This document shows positions 52,594 to 59,770 of a DNA stretch of 64,000 nucleotides, in pieces; positions within the stretch are counted from its first letter, which is position 1; each line of letters opens with the position of its first letter. The stretch is from the NCBI GenBank assembly GCA_964519955.1, contig CAZFLM010000013.1, positions 1-64,000 of the forward strand, written 5' to 3'. The notes under the pieces are model-generated. The model did no database searches and was not told the DNA's origin. It saw only the letters and a list, made by a program, of their open reading frames with translations. This stretch comes from CAZFLM01 sp964519955. GTDB lineage: Bacteria; Armatimonadota; Chthonomonadetes; Chthonomonadales; CAJBBX01. Both the position numbers and the translations under genes were made by a program.

Positions 52594-53661
52594 ATGCCCG
52601 ACCTTCCCCTGAACCAGATCCTGCTCGGCGACTGCGTCGAGCTGATGAACGCCCTGCCGGAGAAGTGCGTCGACCTCGTCTTCGCCGACCCGCCCTACAA
52701 CATGCAGCTTCGCGGCGACCTGCTGCGCCCCAACCTGACGGAGGTCGACGCAGTGACCGACGAATGGGACCAGTTCGGTTCCTTCGCGGATTACGACGCC
52801 TTCACGCGCGAGTGGCTCAGCGCGGCACGGCGCGTGATGAAGGACACCGCGACGCTGTGGGTCATCGGCACCTACCACAACATCCACCGCGTCGGCGCCA
52901 TCCTGATGGACCTGGGCTTCTGGATCCTGAACGACGTGGTGTGGGTGAAGGCGAACCCGATGCCGCAGATGAAGGGCGTCCGGTTCTGCAACGCCCAGGA
53001 GACGCTCATCTGGGCTAAGAAGAGCGAGAAGGCGTCCGGCTACACGTTCCGCTACCGCGACATGAAGTCAGGAAACGAGGACGTGCAGATGCGCTCCGAC
53101 TGGTACATCCCGCTCTGCACCGGGCCCGAGCGCGAGACGGTGAACGGGACCAAGGCGCACTCCACGCAGAAGCCCGAGGCGCTCCTGCACCGCGTCCTGG
53201 CCTCCACGTCGGAGCCGGGCCAGATCGTCCTGGACCCCTTCTGCGGCACGGGCACAACGGCGGCCGTGGCGAAGCGCCTGGGCCGCGACTTCATCACCAT
53301 GGACCGCGACGCGGGCTACGTGGAGGTCGCGCGCAAGCGGCTCGACGCGATCGCGCCCACGCTGTTCGGCGCGGACGCGACGCTGCACATCGACGCGCCG
53401 AAGCCACGGGTCGCGTTCGCGCAGCTCGTGGAGGAGGGCAAGCTGCCGCCTGGCACGGAGCTGCGGCTGCGCAAGAAGGACGTGCGCGCCACGGTGAACG
53501 AGGATGGGACGATCACCGCCGACGGCGTGCGCGGCTCCATCCACCGCATGGGCGCTCGCTGCCTGGGCACGCCCGCCTGCAACGGCTGGGAGCATTGGCT
53601 CTACGAGGCCTCGCCCGGCGACTGGGTTGCCATCGACGCGCTGCGGCCGTCGGCGGTGTGA
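52594..53661 (+). CDS. ccrM: CcrM-type adenine-N6 DNA methyltransferase
   Basis: A 355-residue beta-class amino-methyltransferase: catalytic D-P-P-Y-N-M comes first, and the SAM loop D-P-F-C-G-T-G-T-T later. Between them are segments typical of CcrM, the cell-cycle methylase with GANTC specificity (W-D-Q-F, Y-H-N-I, G-F-W-I-L-N-D, N-P-M-P, M-R-S-D-W, K-P-E-A-L-L). The last 90 residues form the conserved C-terminal domain (RAMA-like) found in CcrM. No restriction endonuclease is adjacent, so it is solitary and probably regulatory. A strong bidirectional terminator follows. Confidence 0.92.
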   Translation: MPDLPLNQILLGDCVELMNALPEKCVDLVFADPPYNMQLRGDLLRPNLTEVDAVTDEWDQFGSFADYDAFTREWLSAARRVMKDTATLWVIGTYHNIHRVGAILMDLGFWILNDVVWVKANPMPQMKGVRFCNAQETLIWAKKSEKASGYTFRYRDMKSGNEDVQMRSDWYIPLCTGPERETVNGTKAHSTQKPEALLHRVLASTSEPGQIVLDPFCGTGTTAAVAKRLGRDFITMDRDAGYVEVARKRLDAIAPTLFGADATLHIDAPKPRVAFAQLVEEGKLPPGTELRLRKKDVRATVNEDGTITADGVRGSIHRMGARCLGTPACNGWEHWLYEASPGDWVAIDALRPSAV

Positions 53662-53722
53662 GGGGGGGACGCTGCACAGGGCGCGCCGCACCGTGGGCAC
53701 CACAGCCACACCCGCAAGTCAG

Positions 53723-53760
53723 CACAGGGCAATCGCAACCCGCGTTGCGACTGCCCTGTG
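53723..53760. terminator. bidirectional terminator between ccrM and pheA
   Basis: CACAGGGCA (53723-53731) pairs with TGCCCTGTG (53752-53760), followed inward by one mismatch and TCGCAAC (53733-53739) / GTTGCGA (53744-53750) around CCGC. Arms of 17 nt with one mismatch lie exactly between convergent stops. Confidence 0.75.
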
Positions 53761-53799
53761 GGGTGGGGCCTCGGTGCCCCGTCGGTCGCCGCCCGGCCT

Positions 53800-54864
53800 C
53801 TACTCCGTCGCCGGATACGAGCCCAGGATCGTGACGAAGAGCGCCTGCTCGCGGAGCAGGTCGATGGCCTTCGTCACCCCGATGTCGCGCGAGTGGCCCT
53901 GCACGTCGACGTAGAACACGTACTCCCACGCGGCCACTTTGGCCGGGCGCGACTCGATCATCGTCATGTTCACGTCGTACTTCTCGAACGCGGCCATCGC
54001 CCGGAAGAGCATGCCGGATTTGTTGTGCACCGAGAACATGATCGACGTCTTGTCGTGCCCCGTCGGCTCCGGCTCGTTGTAGCCCAGCACCAGGAAGCGC
54101 GTGCGGTTGCCCGGGTTGTCCTCGATGTGCTCCACCAGGATGGGCACCTCGTTCAGCTCGGCCGCCAGGAGCGGACAGACCGCCGCGGTGCCCTCCTCCT
54201 TCGCCGCCAGTTGCGCCGCCTTCGACGTGCTGGACACCTCGATGAGTTCCGCGTGGGACATGTGGGCGCGCAGCCACTGCCGGCTCTGGGCGAGGGGCTG
54301 CGGGTGCGAGTAGACCCGGCGGACCTCCTCGATGGAGCCGCAGTTGGTCGCCACGTTGTGGACGATCGACGCGTAGACCTCGGAGACGACGCGCAGGTTC
54401 GTCGCCATGAACGTGTCGAGGGTCTCCGGCACGGCGCCCGCAAGCGAGTTCTCGACGGGCACGATGCCGTAGTCCGCCGCGCCGCGCTCCACCTGGGCGA
54501 ACACGTCGGCGATGGTATCCGTTGGGACGAAGTCGGACGAGGTGCCGAACTTGGTGACCGCGGCCTGGTGCGAGAAGGTGCCCGTGGGCCCGAGGAACGC
54601 GACGGTGAGCGGCTTCTCCAGGGCGCGCGAGGCGGAGATGATCTCCCGGTAGATGGCGCGGATCGCCGCGGCGTCGAGCGGCCCCTGGTTCGCGTCCAGC
54701 AGGCGCTTGAAGACCGTGTGCTCCCGTTCCGGGGTAAAATAGTGCGACCGCGAGCGGGCCTTGTGCTTGCCGATCTCCTGGGCGAGTTCGGCGCGCCGGT
54801 TGAGCAGTCCGACGATCTGCTCGTCGATCCGGTCGATCTCCTTGCGCAGGTCGCTGAGGTTCAT
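53800..54864 (-). CDS. pheA: bifunctional chorismate mutase / prephenate dehydratase
   Basis: P-protein of phenylalanine biosynthesis, 354 residues. An AroQ-type chorismate mutase domain (1-85: L-R-K-E-I-D-R-I-D-E-Q-I, K-H) precedes the prephenate dehydratase domain (F-L-G-P-T-G-T-F-S-H-Q-A-A, P-V-E-N-S-L-A-G-A, N-R-T-R-F) and a C-terminal ACT domain (S-G-M-L-F-R-A-M-A-A-F, E-S-R-P). The ACT domain normally mediates feedback inhibition by Phe. ATG 54864 has aaagga upstream. It is divergent from accD. Confidence 0.96.
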   Translation of the reverse strand: MNLSDLRKEIDRIDEQIVGLLNRRAELAQEIGKHKARSRSHYFTPEREHTVFKRLLDANQGPLDAAAIRAIYREIISASRALEKPLTVAFLGPTGTFSHQAAVTKFGTSSDFVPTDTIADVFAQVERGAADYGIVPVENSLAGAVPETLDTFMATNLRVVSEVYASIVHNVATNCGSIEEVRRVYSHPQPLAQSRQWLRAHMSHAELIEVSSTSKAAQLAAKEEGTAAVCPLLAAELNEVPILVEHIEDNPGNRTRFLVLGYNEPEPTGHDKTSIMFSVHNKSGMLFRAMAAFEKYDVNMTMIESRPAKVAAWEYVFYVDVQGHSRDIGVTKAIDLLREQALFVTILGSYPATE

Positions 54865-55042
54865 CCGGCATCCTTTCCGGCCCATGGGGCGTCGCGTCGT
54901 TGTGGTCCGTTCAGGTTCGCCCGGGGCGAGGGCGACTCCTGCTCGGCGCGACGTTCGTCTCGAAGGCAGGACGATGCGCTCCAGCCCGCACCTCGGAGCG
55001 CGCTCAGCATCCCGCGGCGCCACGCAGGCGCCAGGAGGCAAG

Positions 55043-55882
55043 ATGTCACGTGGCGGCTGGTTCGGGCGGCGTTCGCGCTCGACTAGATCAATGGAGGCGG
55101 TACCCGAGGGCATCGCGACCAAGTGCGAGGGGTGCGACGAGATCCTCTTCGCGCGCGACCTCGAACGGAACCTGAAGGTCTGCCCCCGCTGCAACCACCA
55201 CCACCGGCTTAACGCGCGGGAGCGGCTGGACATCACCGTCGACGAGGGCTCCTTCCAGGAGATCGACGGCGACCTGCGCTCCGCCGACCCGCTGGAGTTC
55301 CCCGAGTACCCCGAGAAGCTCCACCGCGCCGCCGCCAAGTCCGGCATGACGGAGGCGGTGACGACCGGCCTGGCGACCATCGACGGCTCCCCGGTCGTCA
55401 TTGGCGTGGCGGATTTCGCCTTCATGGGCGGCTCCATGGGCTCCGTCGTCGGCGAGAAGGTCTCGCGCGCCATCGAGCGCGCCATCGAGGAGGCCCTGCC
55501 CGTCGTCATGTTCACTGCGTCGGGCGGCGCGCGCATGCAGGAGGGGCTCGTCGCGCTGCTGCAGATGGCCAAGACCTCGGCCGCCGCGGCCCGCCTGGAC
55601 CGCGCACGCCTCCCATTCATCGTTGTCATCACGGACCCGACGACCGGCGGCCTATTCGCCAGCTACGCGTCGCTCGGCGACGTCATCCTGGCCGAGCCCG
55701 GCGCGGTGGTGGGCTTCGCGGGCCGGCGCGTCGCGAACCAGGAGCTGGGCGCGAAACTGCCCGACAACTTCCAGACCAGCGAGTTCCAGCACGAGCATGG
55801 CATGATCGACCGCATCACGCCGCGCAAGGACATCCGGCCCACGCTCTCGACGCTGCTGAAGCTGCTGGCGCTGCCCGTGTAG
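55043..55882 (+). CDS. accD: acetyl-CoA carboxylase carboxyltransferase subunit beta
   Basis: A 279-residue beta subunit of the carboxyltransferase that makes malonyl-CoA. The N-terminal zinc finger has Cys 28, 31, 47 and 50 (C-E-G-C ... C-P-R-C). The crotonase-like core contains G-V-A-D-F-A-F-M-G-G-S-M-G-S-V-V-G, T-A-S-G-G-A-R-M-Q-E-G and D-P-T-T-G-G. ATG 55043 has aggagg close upstream. accA follows after 111 nt; the biotin carboxylase subunits are elsewhere. Confidence 0.97.
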   Translation: MSRGGWFGRRSRSTRSMEAVPEGIATKCEGCDEILFARDLERNLKVCPRCNHHHRLNARERLDITVDEGSFQEIDGDLRSADPLEFPEYPEKLHRAAAKSGMTEAVTTGLATIDGSPVVIGVADFAFMGGSMGSVVGEKVSRAIERAIEEALPVVMFTASGGARMQEGLVALLQMAKTSAAAARLDRARLPFIVVITDPTTGGLFASYASLGDVILAEPGAVVGFAGRRVANQELGAKLPDNFQTSEFQHEHGMIDRITPRKDIRPTLSTLLKLLALPV

Positions 55883-55889
55883 CGGGGCT

Positions 55890-55911
55890 GGACGGGCGCG
55901 GAGGCCCGTCC
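55890..55911 (+). repeat. short hairpin related to the core of the 80-nt element
   Basis: GGACGGGC (55890-55897) / GCCCGTCC (55904-55911) around GCGGAG: a perfect 8-bp stem with the same arms as the 80-nt repeat core. It starts eight bases after accD. A degenerate half copy follows near 55927. It may be a derivative of the element or independent convergence. Confidence 0.5.
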
Positions 55912-55993
55912 TTCCAGGGCAGCCGGTGGACGGGCGCGGCGGCAACCTGAAGTGCTGAAGTGCAAGGCGTCTCGTACGGCGGAGAAGATACGA

Positions 55994-57013
55994 ATGCAGG
56001 GCGACTTCCTGGATTTCGAGAAGGACATCGAGGACCTCGAGCGGCTCATCGCGGATCTGAAGAGCCCCGAGCGCCGGGCGCAAGCCCGCGCCGAGGGCAT
56101 CGACCTCGACGAGAAGATCGCGCCCCTCGACGCCGAGATCGAGCGCATCCTGAAGCAGCGCTACCGCGACCTCTCGCCGTGGGAGAAGACGCAGATCGCC
56201 CGCCACCGGGCGCGCCCCTACTCGCTCGACTACGTGCGCCTCATCTTCGACGAGTTCGTCGAGCTGTCCGGCGACCGCGTCGGCACAAACGATGAGGCCA
56301 TCGTGGGCGGCCCCGCCAGACTTGAGGGGCATCCGGTGATGGTCATCGGCCAGCAGAAGGGCCGCGACATCCGCGAGCGCCAGCGCCGGAACTTCGGCAT
56401 GGCGCGCGGCGCGGGATACCGGAAGGCCCTCCGCCTCGCGCAGATGGCCGAGAAGTTCGGCCTGCCGCTCATCTCGTTTGTCGATACCGCCGGCGCCGCG
56501 GCAGACCTGGAAGCCGAGGAGCAGGGGGTGAGCGAGTCCATAGCCCACAACCTGCGCGACTTCTCCATCCTGGCCACGCCGAGCGTCTGCGTCGTGATCG
56601 GCGAAGGCGGCAGCGGCGGCGCGCTGGGGATGTCGGTCGCCGACCGCGTGCTGATGCTGGAGAACTCCGTGTACTCCGTAATCTCGCCCGAGGGCTGCGC
56701 GTCGATCCTCTGGTACGACAAGACCCGCGCGGCGGACGCGGCCCAGGCCCTGAAGCTGACGGCGGAGAACGCGGTGCGCTTCGGCATCGTGGACGAGATC
56801 CTGCCGGAGCCCCTCGGCGGCGCCCACCGCGACCCGCTGGCCATGGCGGCCACGGTCAAGGAGGCGCTGCTGCGCCACCTCGGCGAGCTGCGCGCCGAGA
56901 CCGTCGAGACCCTGGTCGACCGGCGCTACGCACGCCTACGCCAGATCGGCGTGTTCCATGAGGCGTGGGCGGAGGCTGAGGACGAGGTAGACATCGAGGC
57001 GGAGACGGAGTAG
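55994..57013 (+). CDS. accA: acetyl-CoA carboxylase carboxyltransferase subunit alpha
   Basis: A 339-residue alpha subunit. The N-terminal helical pair (F-L-D-F-E-K-D-I-E-D-L-E) is followed by the carboxyltransferase core: P-W-E-K-T-Q-I-A-R-H, D-Y-V-x-L-I-F-D-E-F, D-T-A-G-A-A, G-E-G-G-S-G-G-A-L and S-P-E-G-C-A-S-I-L-W. ATG 55994 has ggagaa seven bases upstream. Together with accD it forms the transferase half of the enzyme for fatty-acid synthesis. Confidence 0.97.
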   Translation: MQGDFLDFEKDIEDLERLIADLKSPERRAQARAEGIDLDEKIAPLDAEIERILKQRYRDLSPWEKTQIARHRARPYSLDYVRLIFDEFVELSGDRVGTNDEAIVGGPARLEGHPVMVIGQQKGRDIRERQRRNFGMARGAGYRKALRLAQMAEKFGLPLISFVDTAGAAADLEAEEQGVSESIAHNLRDFSILATPSVCVVIGEGGSGGALGMSVADRVLMLENSVYSVISPEGCASILWYDKTRAADAAQALKLTAENAVRFGIVDEILPEPLGGAHRDPLAMAATVKEALLRHLGELRAETVETLVDRRYARLRQIGVFHEAWAEAEDEVDIEAETE

Positions 57014-57039
57014 GACGACTTCTGAGGCAACTGCACGTT

Positions 57040-57513
57040 CTACGCCTGCTTGTACTCGAACTGCCCTCCATGGATCTTGAAGTCCCGGACGCGGTTGGCA
57101 TACACCCCAATGTAGCCGACGCGCACCATCGCGTCCACCTGTTCCATCAGGTCGAACAGCTCGCGATGGAGTTCTTCGCTCTCCTCATCGGTCAGGTCGG
57201 CCTGGTCGGTGAGCGCCCAGAGCGCTTCGACCCGATCGAGGATGCCGCGGTGCTTCTCGAACGCGGGAAGCGGATGGAACCTGCCGTAGTCCCAGGGCAT
57301 GTCGTACCCCTGCCACTCCAGGTAGCCGACCTCCTCGCCGTCGATAATGAGCCGGGGGCTCTCCGAGGGACGAATGTGCGGCCGCCGCCAGCGTCGCGCG
57401 TCGGCGGCAAGGCCCCGGAGGAACGCGACCTCGTGCTTGAGAGGTCTCTGCTTGGCGGCCTCGGCGCGGCGCTCGCGCACCCTCGTCATCTGGCATGCCA
57501 GCCACCTCAGCAT
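57040..57513 (-). CDS. hypothetical protein
   Basis: A 157-residue soluble protein with a basic N-terminal helix and an acidic helical C-terminal half (L-T-D-E-E-S-E-E-L-H-R-E-L-F-D-L-M-E-Q-V-D). The middle has Y-L-E-W-Q-G-Y-D-M-P-W-D-Y-G-R-F, rich in aromatics. No family is recognised. ATG 57513 is the most likely start; the in-frame extension upstream looks non-coding. It is convergent with accA (26 nt) and downstream of the CocE-type gene on the same strand. Confidence 0.6.
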   Translation of the reverse strand: MLRWLACQMTRVRERRAEAAKQRPLKHEVAFLRGLAADARRWRRPHIRPSESPRLIIDGEEVGYLEWQGYDMPWDYGRFHPLPAFEKHRGILDRVEALWALTDQADLTDEESEELHRELFDLMEQVDAMVRVGYIGVYANRVRDFKIHGGQFEYKQA

Positions 57514-57545
57514 CGTCGGCCTCCGCTTCGGCCTGCTGCCCCCAA

Positions 57546-59195
57546 CTACCCCGGCCCCAGCCGGACCCTCGCCACCACAGGCAGCACGATCCGTGACGGG
57601 CGCCTGGCGTCCACGTACACCGTGTTGGTGGCTACCTTCGTCTCGCTGTTCGCGCGGAAGGGGGCGCCCGTGTTCGGGTTCGGGTCCCAGCCCGGCGCGT
57701 CGCTGGACGTCACCTGCACGCGCAGCCTGTGGCCCTTGTTGAACACGATGCTCGTCGACCACAGGTCGATGACGAAGCGGTACGGCTTGCCCGGCGTGAG
57801 CAGGCGCTCCTTGTCGAAGCCCTCGTGGAAGCGCGCCCGCAGGATGCCCTCGCACACGTTGTACGACCGGCCATCCGGGTACACGTCACAGAGCTTCGCC
57901 ACGAAGTCCGTGTCGCGGCAGTCGCTCGACGCCCACAGCTCCACCCGCACGCGGCCTGTGACCTCGACGGGCTTCTCCAGCGTCGCGGTGCTGAACACCA
58001 GCACGTCCGGGCGCGCCTCGACGGTCTTCTGGTCCATCGGCCCGGCGGGAATGGTGAGCTGAGGCCCGCCGAGCGTGGGGCATGGGTCGGCGGGGTCGTA
58101 GCCGAACGTCAGCGGCCTGGCGGTCGTGGTCGGTGCGGTCCACGAGAGCGAGCGGTCGGAGTTCAGGTAGAGCGGCGTGGAGGTCGATTCGGGCGGCCAG
58201 GCGTCTGCCGTGTGCCACTCGTTGCCGGGCGCGTTGGGGTCGCTCGTGTCGCCCATCGTGTAGTAGGTGACAGCGGCCTCCTTCTCGATGCCCGTGTCCT
58301 CGCCCTTCAGGTAGTGGTTGAACCAGCGGAAGGCGTCGGCCACGTTGTTGGGCGGCTGCTTCGCGTTGGGGAACTGCAGCTCGCCCGCCTTCTCCGCGAG
58401 GATGCCATGCGTCCACGGCCCCATCACCAGCTTCTGCGTGCCGCGCGCGCCCGGGCCGCCCTTCGTCTGGTACCCGGTGAAGCTGTCGATCGTCCCCTGG
58501 CAGAAGATGTCGTACCAGCCGCCGACGTGGATCGCCGGCCACTTCACCTTCTGCCACCTACCCTCGAGCGTGCGCGCCTTCCAGTACGCGTCGTACGTCG
58601 GGTGGCTCTGCCAGAGCTTGAGACCCTCCGGGCTGTGCTGGGAGACGCGCACCCAGTCCTCGATGAGCGACTTGCGCCACGCGCCGCCGGGGTAGACCAT
58701 GTCCAGGTACCCGTCCGGCGCGCCGACGTGGATCTGCTGCACGGCGATATTCGGCGAGCCGGCGCCCGCGAGCAGGAGCTGCGTGATGCCGAGGGCCGAG
58801 CCGCCCATCGTGCCGATCTTCCCGTTGCACCAGGGCTGCTTCAGGATCCACTTCACGGTGTCGTAGCCATCCCAGTGGTCCGCGAACCCGTCGCCCTCGA
58901 ATGCCATGCCGACGCCCTCGGACTTGGAGCGGCCGCGCGTGTCCTGGATGACGACCGCGTACCCGGCCTTGGCTGTCCCCTGCCCGATGTCCTGCCCGGC
59001 GGTCTTGTCGTAGGGCGTGCGGAGGAGCACGACAGGGCAGCGCCCGCCGCCCGACGGCAGGTACACGTCCGTAGCCAGGCGCACCCCGTCACGCATGGCG
59101 ACCATCTCCGTGCGCTTCGTGGGCTGCTGGGCCGCGGCAACGAGCCAGAGCCCGAACGCTGCCACAACGGACAGCACGATCCACCTACGGATCAT
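57546..59195 (-). CDS. exported CocE/NonD-family alpha/beta hydrolase
   Basis: A 549-residue protein with a signal peptide (about 1-22) and the X-Pro dipeptidyl-peptidase/CocE architecture. The alpha/beta domain has the oxyanion region L-L-R-T-P-Y-D-K, the nucleophile elbow G-G-S-A-L-G (Ser 133) and G-P-W-T-H-G with the catalytic histidine; a C-terminal jelly-roll domain follows (F-S-T-A-T-L-E-K-P-V-E-V-T-G, A-S-S-D-C-R-D-T-D-F). It probably cleaves esters or acyl-proline bonds outside the cytoplasm. ATG 59195 has aaggag seven bases upstream. Confidence 0.92.
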   Translation of the reverse strand: MIRRWIVLSVVAAFGLWLVAAAQQPTKRTEMVAMRDGVRLATDVYLPSGGGRCPVVLLRTPYDKTAGQDIGQGTAKAGYAVVIQDTRGRSKSEGVGMAFEGDGFADHWDGYDTVKWILKQPWCNGKIGTMGGSALGITQLLLAGAGSPNIAVQQIHVGAPDGYLDMVYPGGAWRKSLIEDWVRVSQHSPEGLKLWQSHPTYDAYWKARTLEGRWQKVKWPAIHVGGWYDIFCQGTIDSFTGYQTKGGPGARGTQKLVMGPWTHGILAEKAGELQFPNAKQPPNNVADAFRWFNHYLKGEDTGIEKEAAVTYYTMGDTSDPNAPGNEWHTADAWPPESTSTPLYLNSDRSLSWTAPTTTARPLTFGYDPADPCPTLGGPQLTIPAGPMDQKTVEARPDVLVFSTATLEKPVEVTGRVRVELWASSDCRDTDFVAKLCDVYPDGRSYNVCEGILRARFHEGFDKERLLTPGKPYRFVIDLWSTSIVFNKGHRLRVQVTSSDAPGWDPNPNTGAPFRANSETKVATNTVYVDARRPSRIVLPVVARVRLGPG

Positions 59196-59292
59196 CGGCA
59201 CGCTCCTTCCGGGAGGTGTGGTGCGAAGCGGCGGGGGCGAGGGGCGCCAGCCCGATCCGCCCCGGATGGCGTACGAACGCGTCGGCGCGACC

Positions 59293-59505
59293 TCAGGGCG
59301 AGGAAGCGCGCATCACCGTGCGCAGTGCGGCGTTCACCGATTCGTCCGTGGGAAACGCCGCGCGGACGTCAGGATCGAGCAGCGCGAGGTTCGTCCCGCT
59401 GCGGTAGGCGGCGTAATGCTTGCCGCGCACCCCGTTTGTCAGCACGGTGGCGTCATAGTCCGCCCGCATCTCGTCGCCGGGTCGTGTCGTCTCTGTGTCA
59501 CTCAT
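59293..59505 (-). CDS. putative antitoxin partner of BrnT
   Basis: A 70-residue protein whose start overlaps the brnT stop by eight bases, the usual gene order of type II toxin-antitoxin pairs with the toxin first. The pattern G-K-H-Y-A-A-Y-R-x-G-T-N-L-A-L-L-D-P-D-V-x-x-A-F-x-x-x-E-x-V-N-x-A-L-R is one I associate with proteins encoded next to BrnT, but it lacks the ribbon-helix-helix features of classical BrnA. The antitoxin role is inferred from position. Confidence 0.6.
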   Translation of the reverse strand: MSDTETTRPGDEMRADYDATVLTNGVRGKHYAAYRSGTNLALLDPDVRAAFPTDESVNAALRTVMRASSP

Positions 59506-59770
59506 AGAGCCTGCGTTCCGAGGGAGTTGCCCGGCGGACGCTGAGTATCCGGGTCTTGCCCTCCCGGTCAGTGTGCGCGACGATAAGTAGCCGGCCCCCG
59601 CGCGAGTAGCCGATCGTTAGGAACCGGTCCTCCGCCAAGGAATGGTCCGGGTCATCAAACGTGATGGCAAGTGGGTCGCCAAACACGGTTGCCCCTTCCA
59701 GGAACGAGATACCGTGCTTGCGCCAGTTGCCCGCCGCCTTGGCTTCATCCCACTCGAACCCCATGGCCAT
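59498..59770 (-). CDS. brnT: BrnT-family ribonuclease toxin
   Basis: A 90-residue RelE-fold toxin expected to cleave RNA. It shows the family start F-E-W-D-E-A-K-A-x-x-N-W-R-K-H-G-I-S-F-L-E-A and the end R-L-L-I-V-A-H-T-D-R-E-G-K-T-R-I-L-S-V-R-R-A-T-x-x-E-R-R-x-Y-E, including the catalytic Arg/Lys-rich strands. ATG 59770 or ATG 59764 are the likely starts. The 5' end lies inside the 3' end of the GH5-like gene (26 nt overlap), and the antitoxin candidate overlaps its 3' end. Confidence 0.85.
   Translation of the reverse strand: MAMGFEWDEAKAAGNWRKHGISFLEGATVFGDPLAITFDDPDHSLAEDRFLTIGYSRGGRLLIVAHTDREGKTRILSVRRATPSERRLYE

Noticed and set aside
53740..53790. GGGGTGGGGCCTCGGTGCCCC next to the ccrM/pheA terminator as another copy of the 80-nt element core.
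   Set aside because: Similarity is limited to a short G-rich stem and the flanks do not match.
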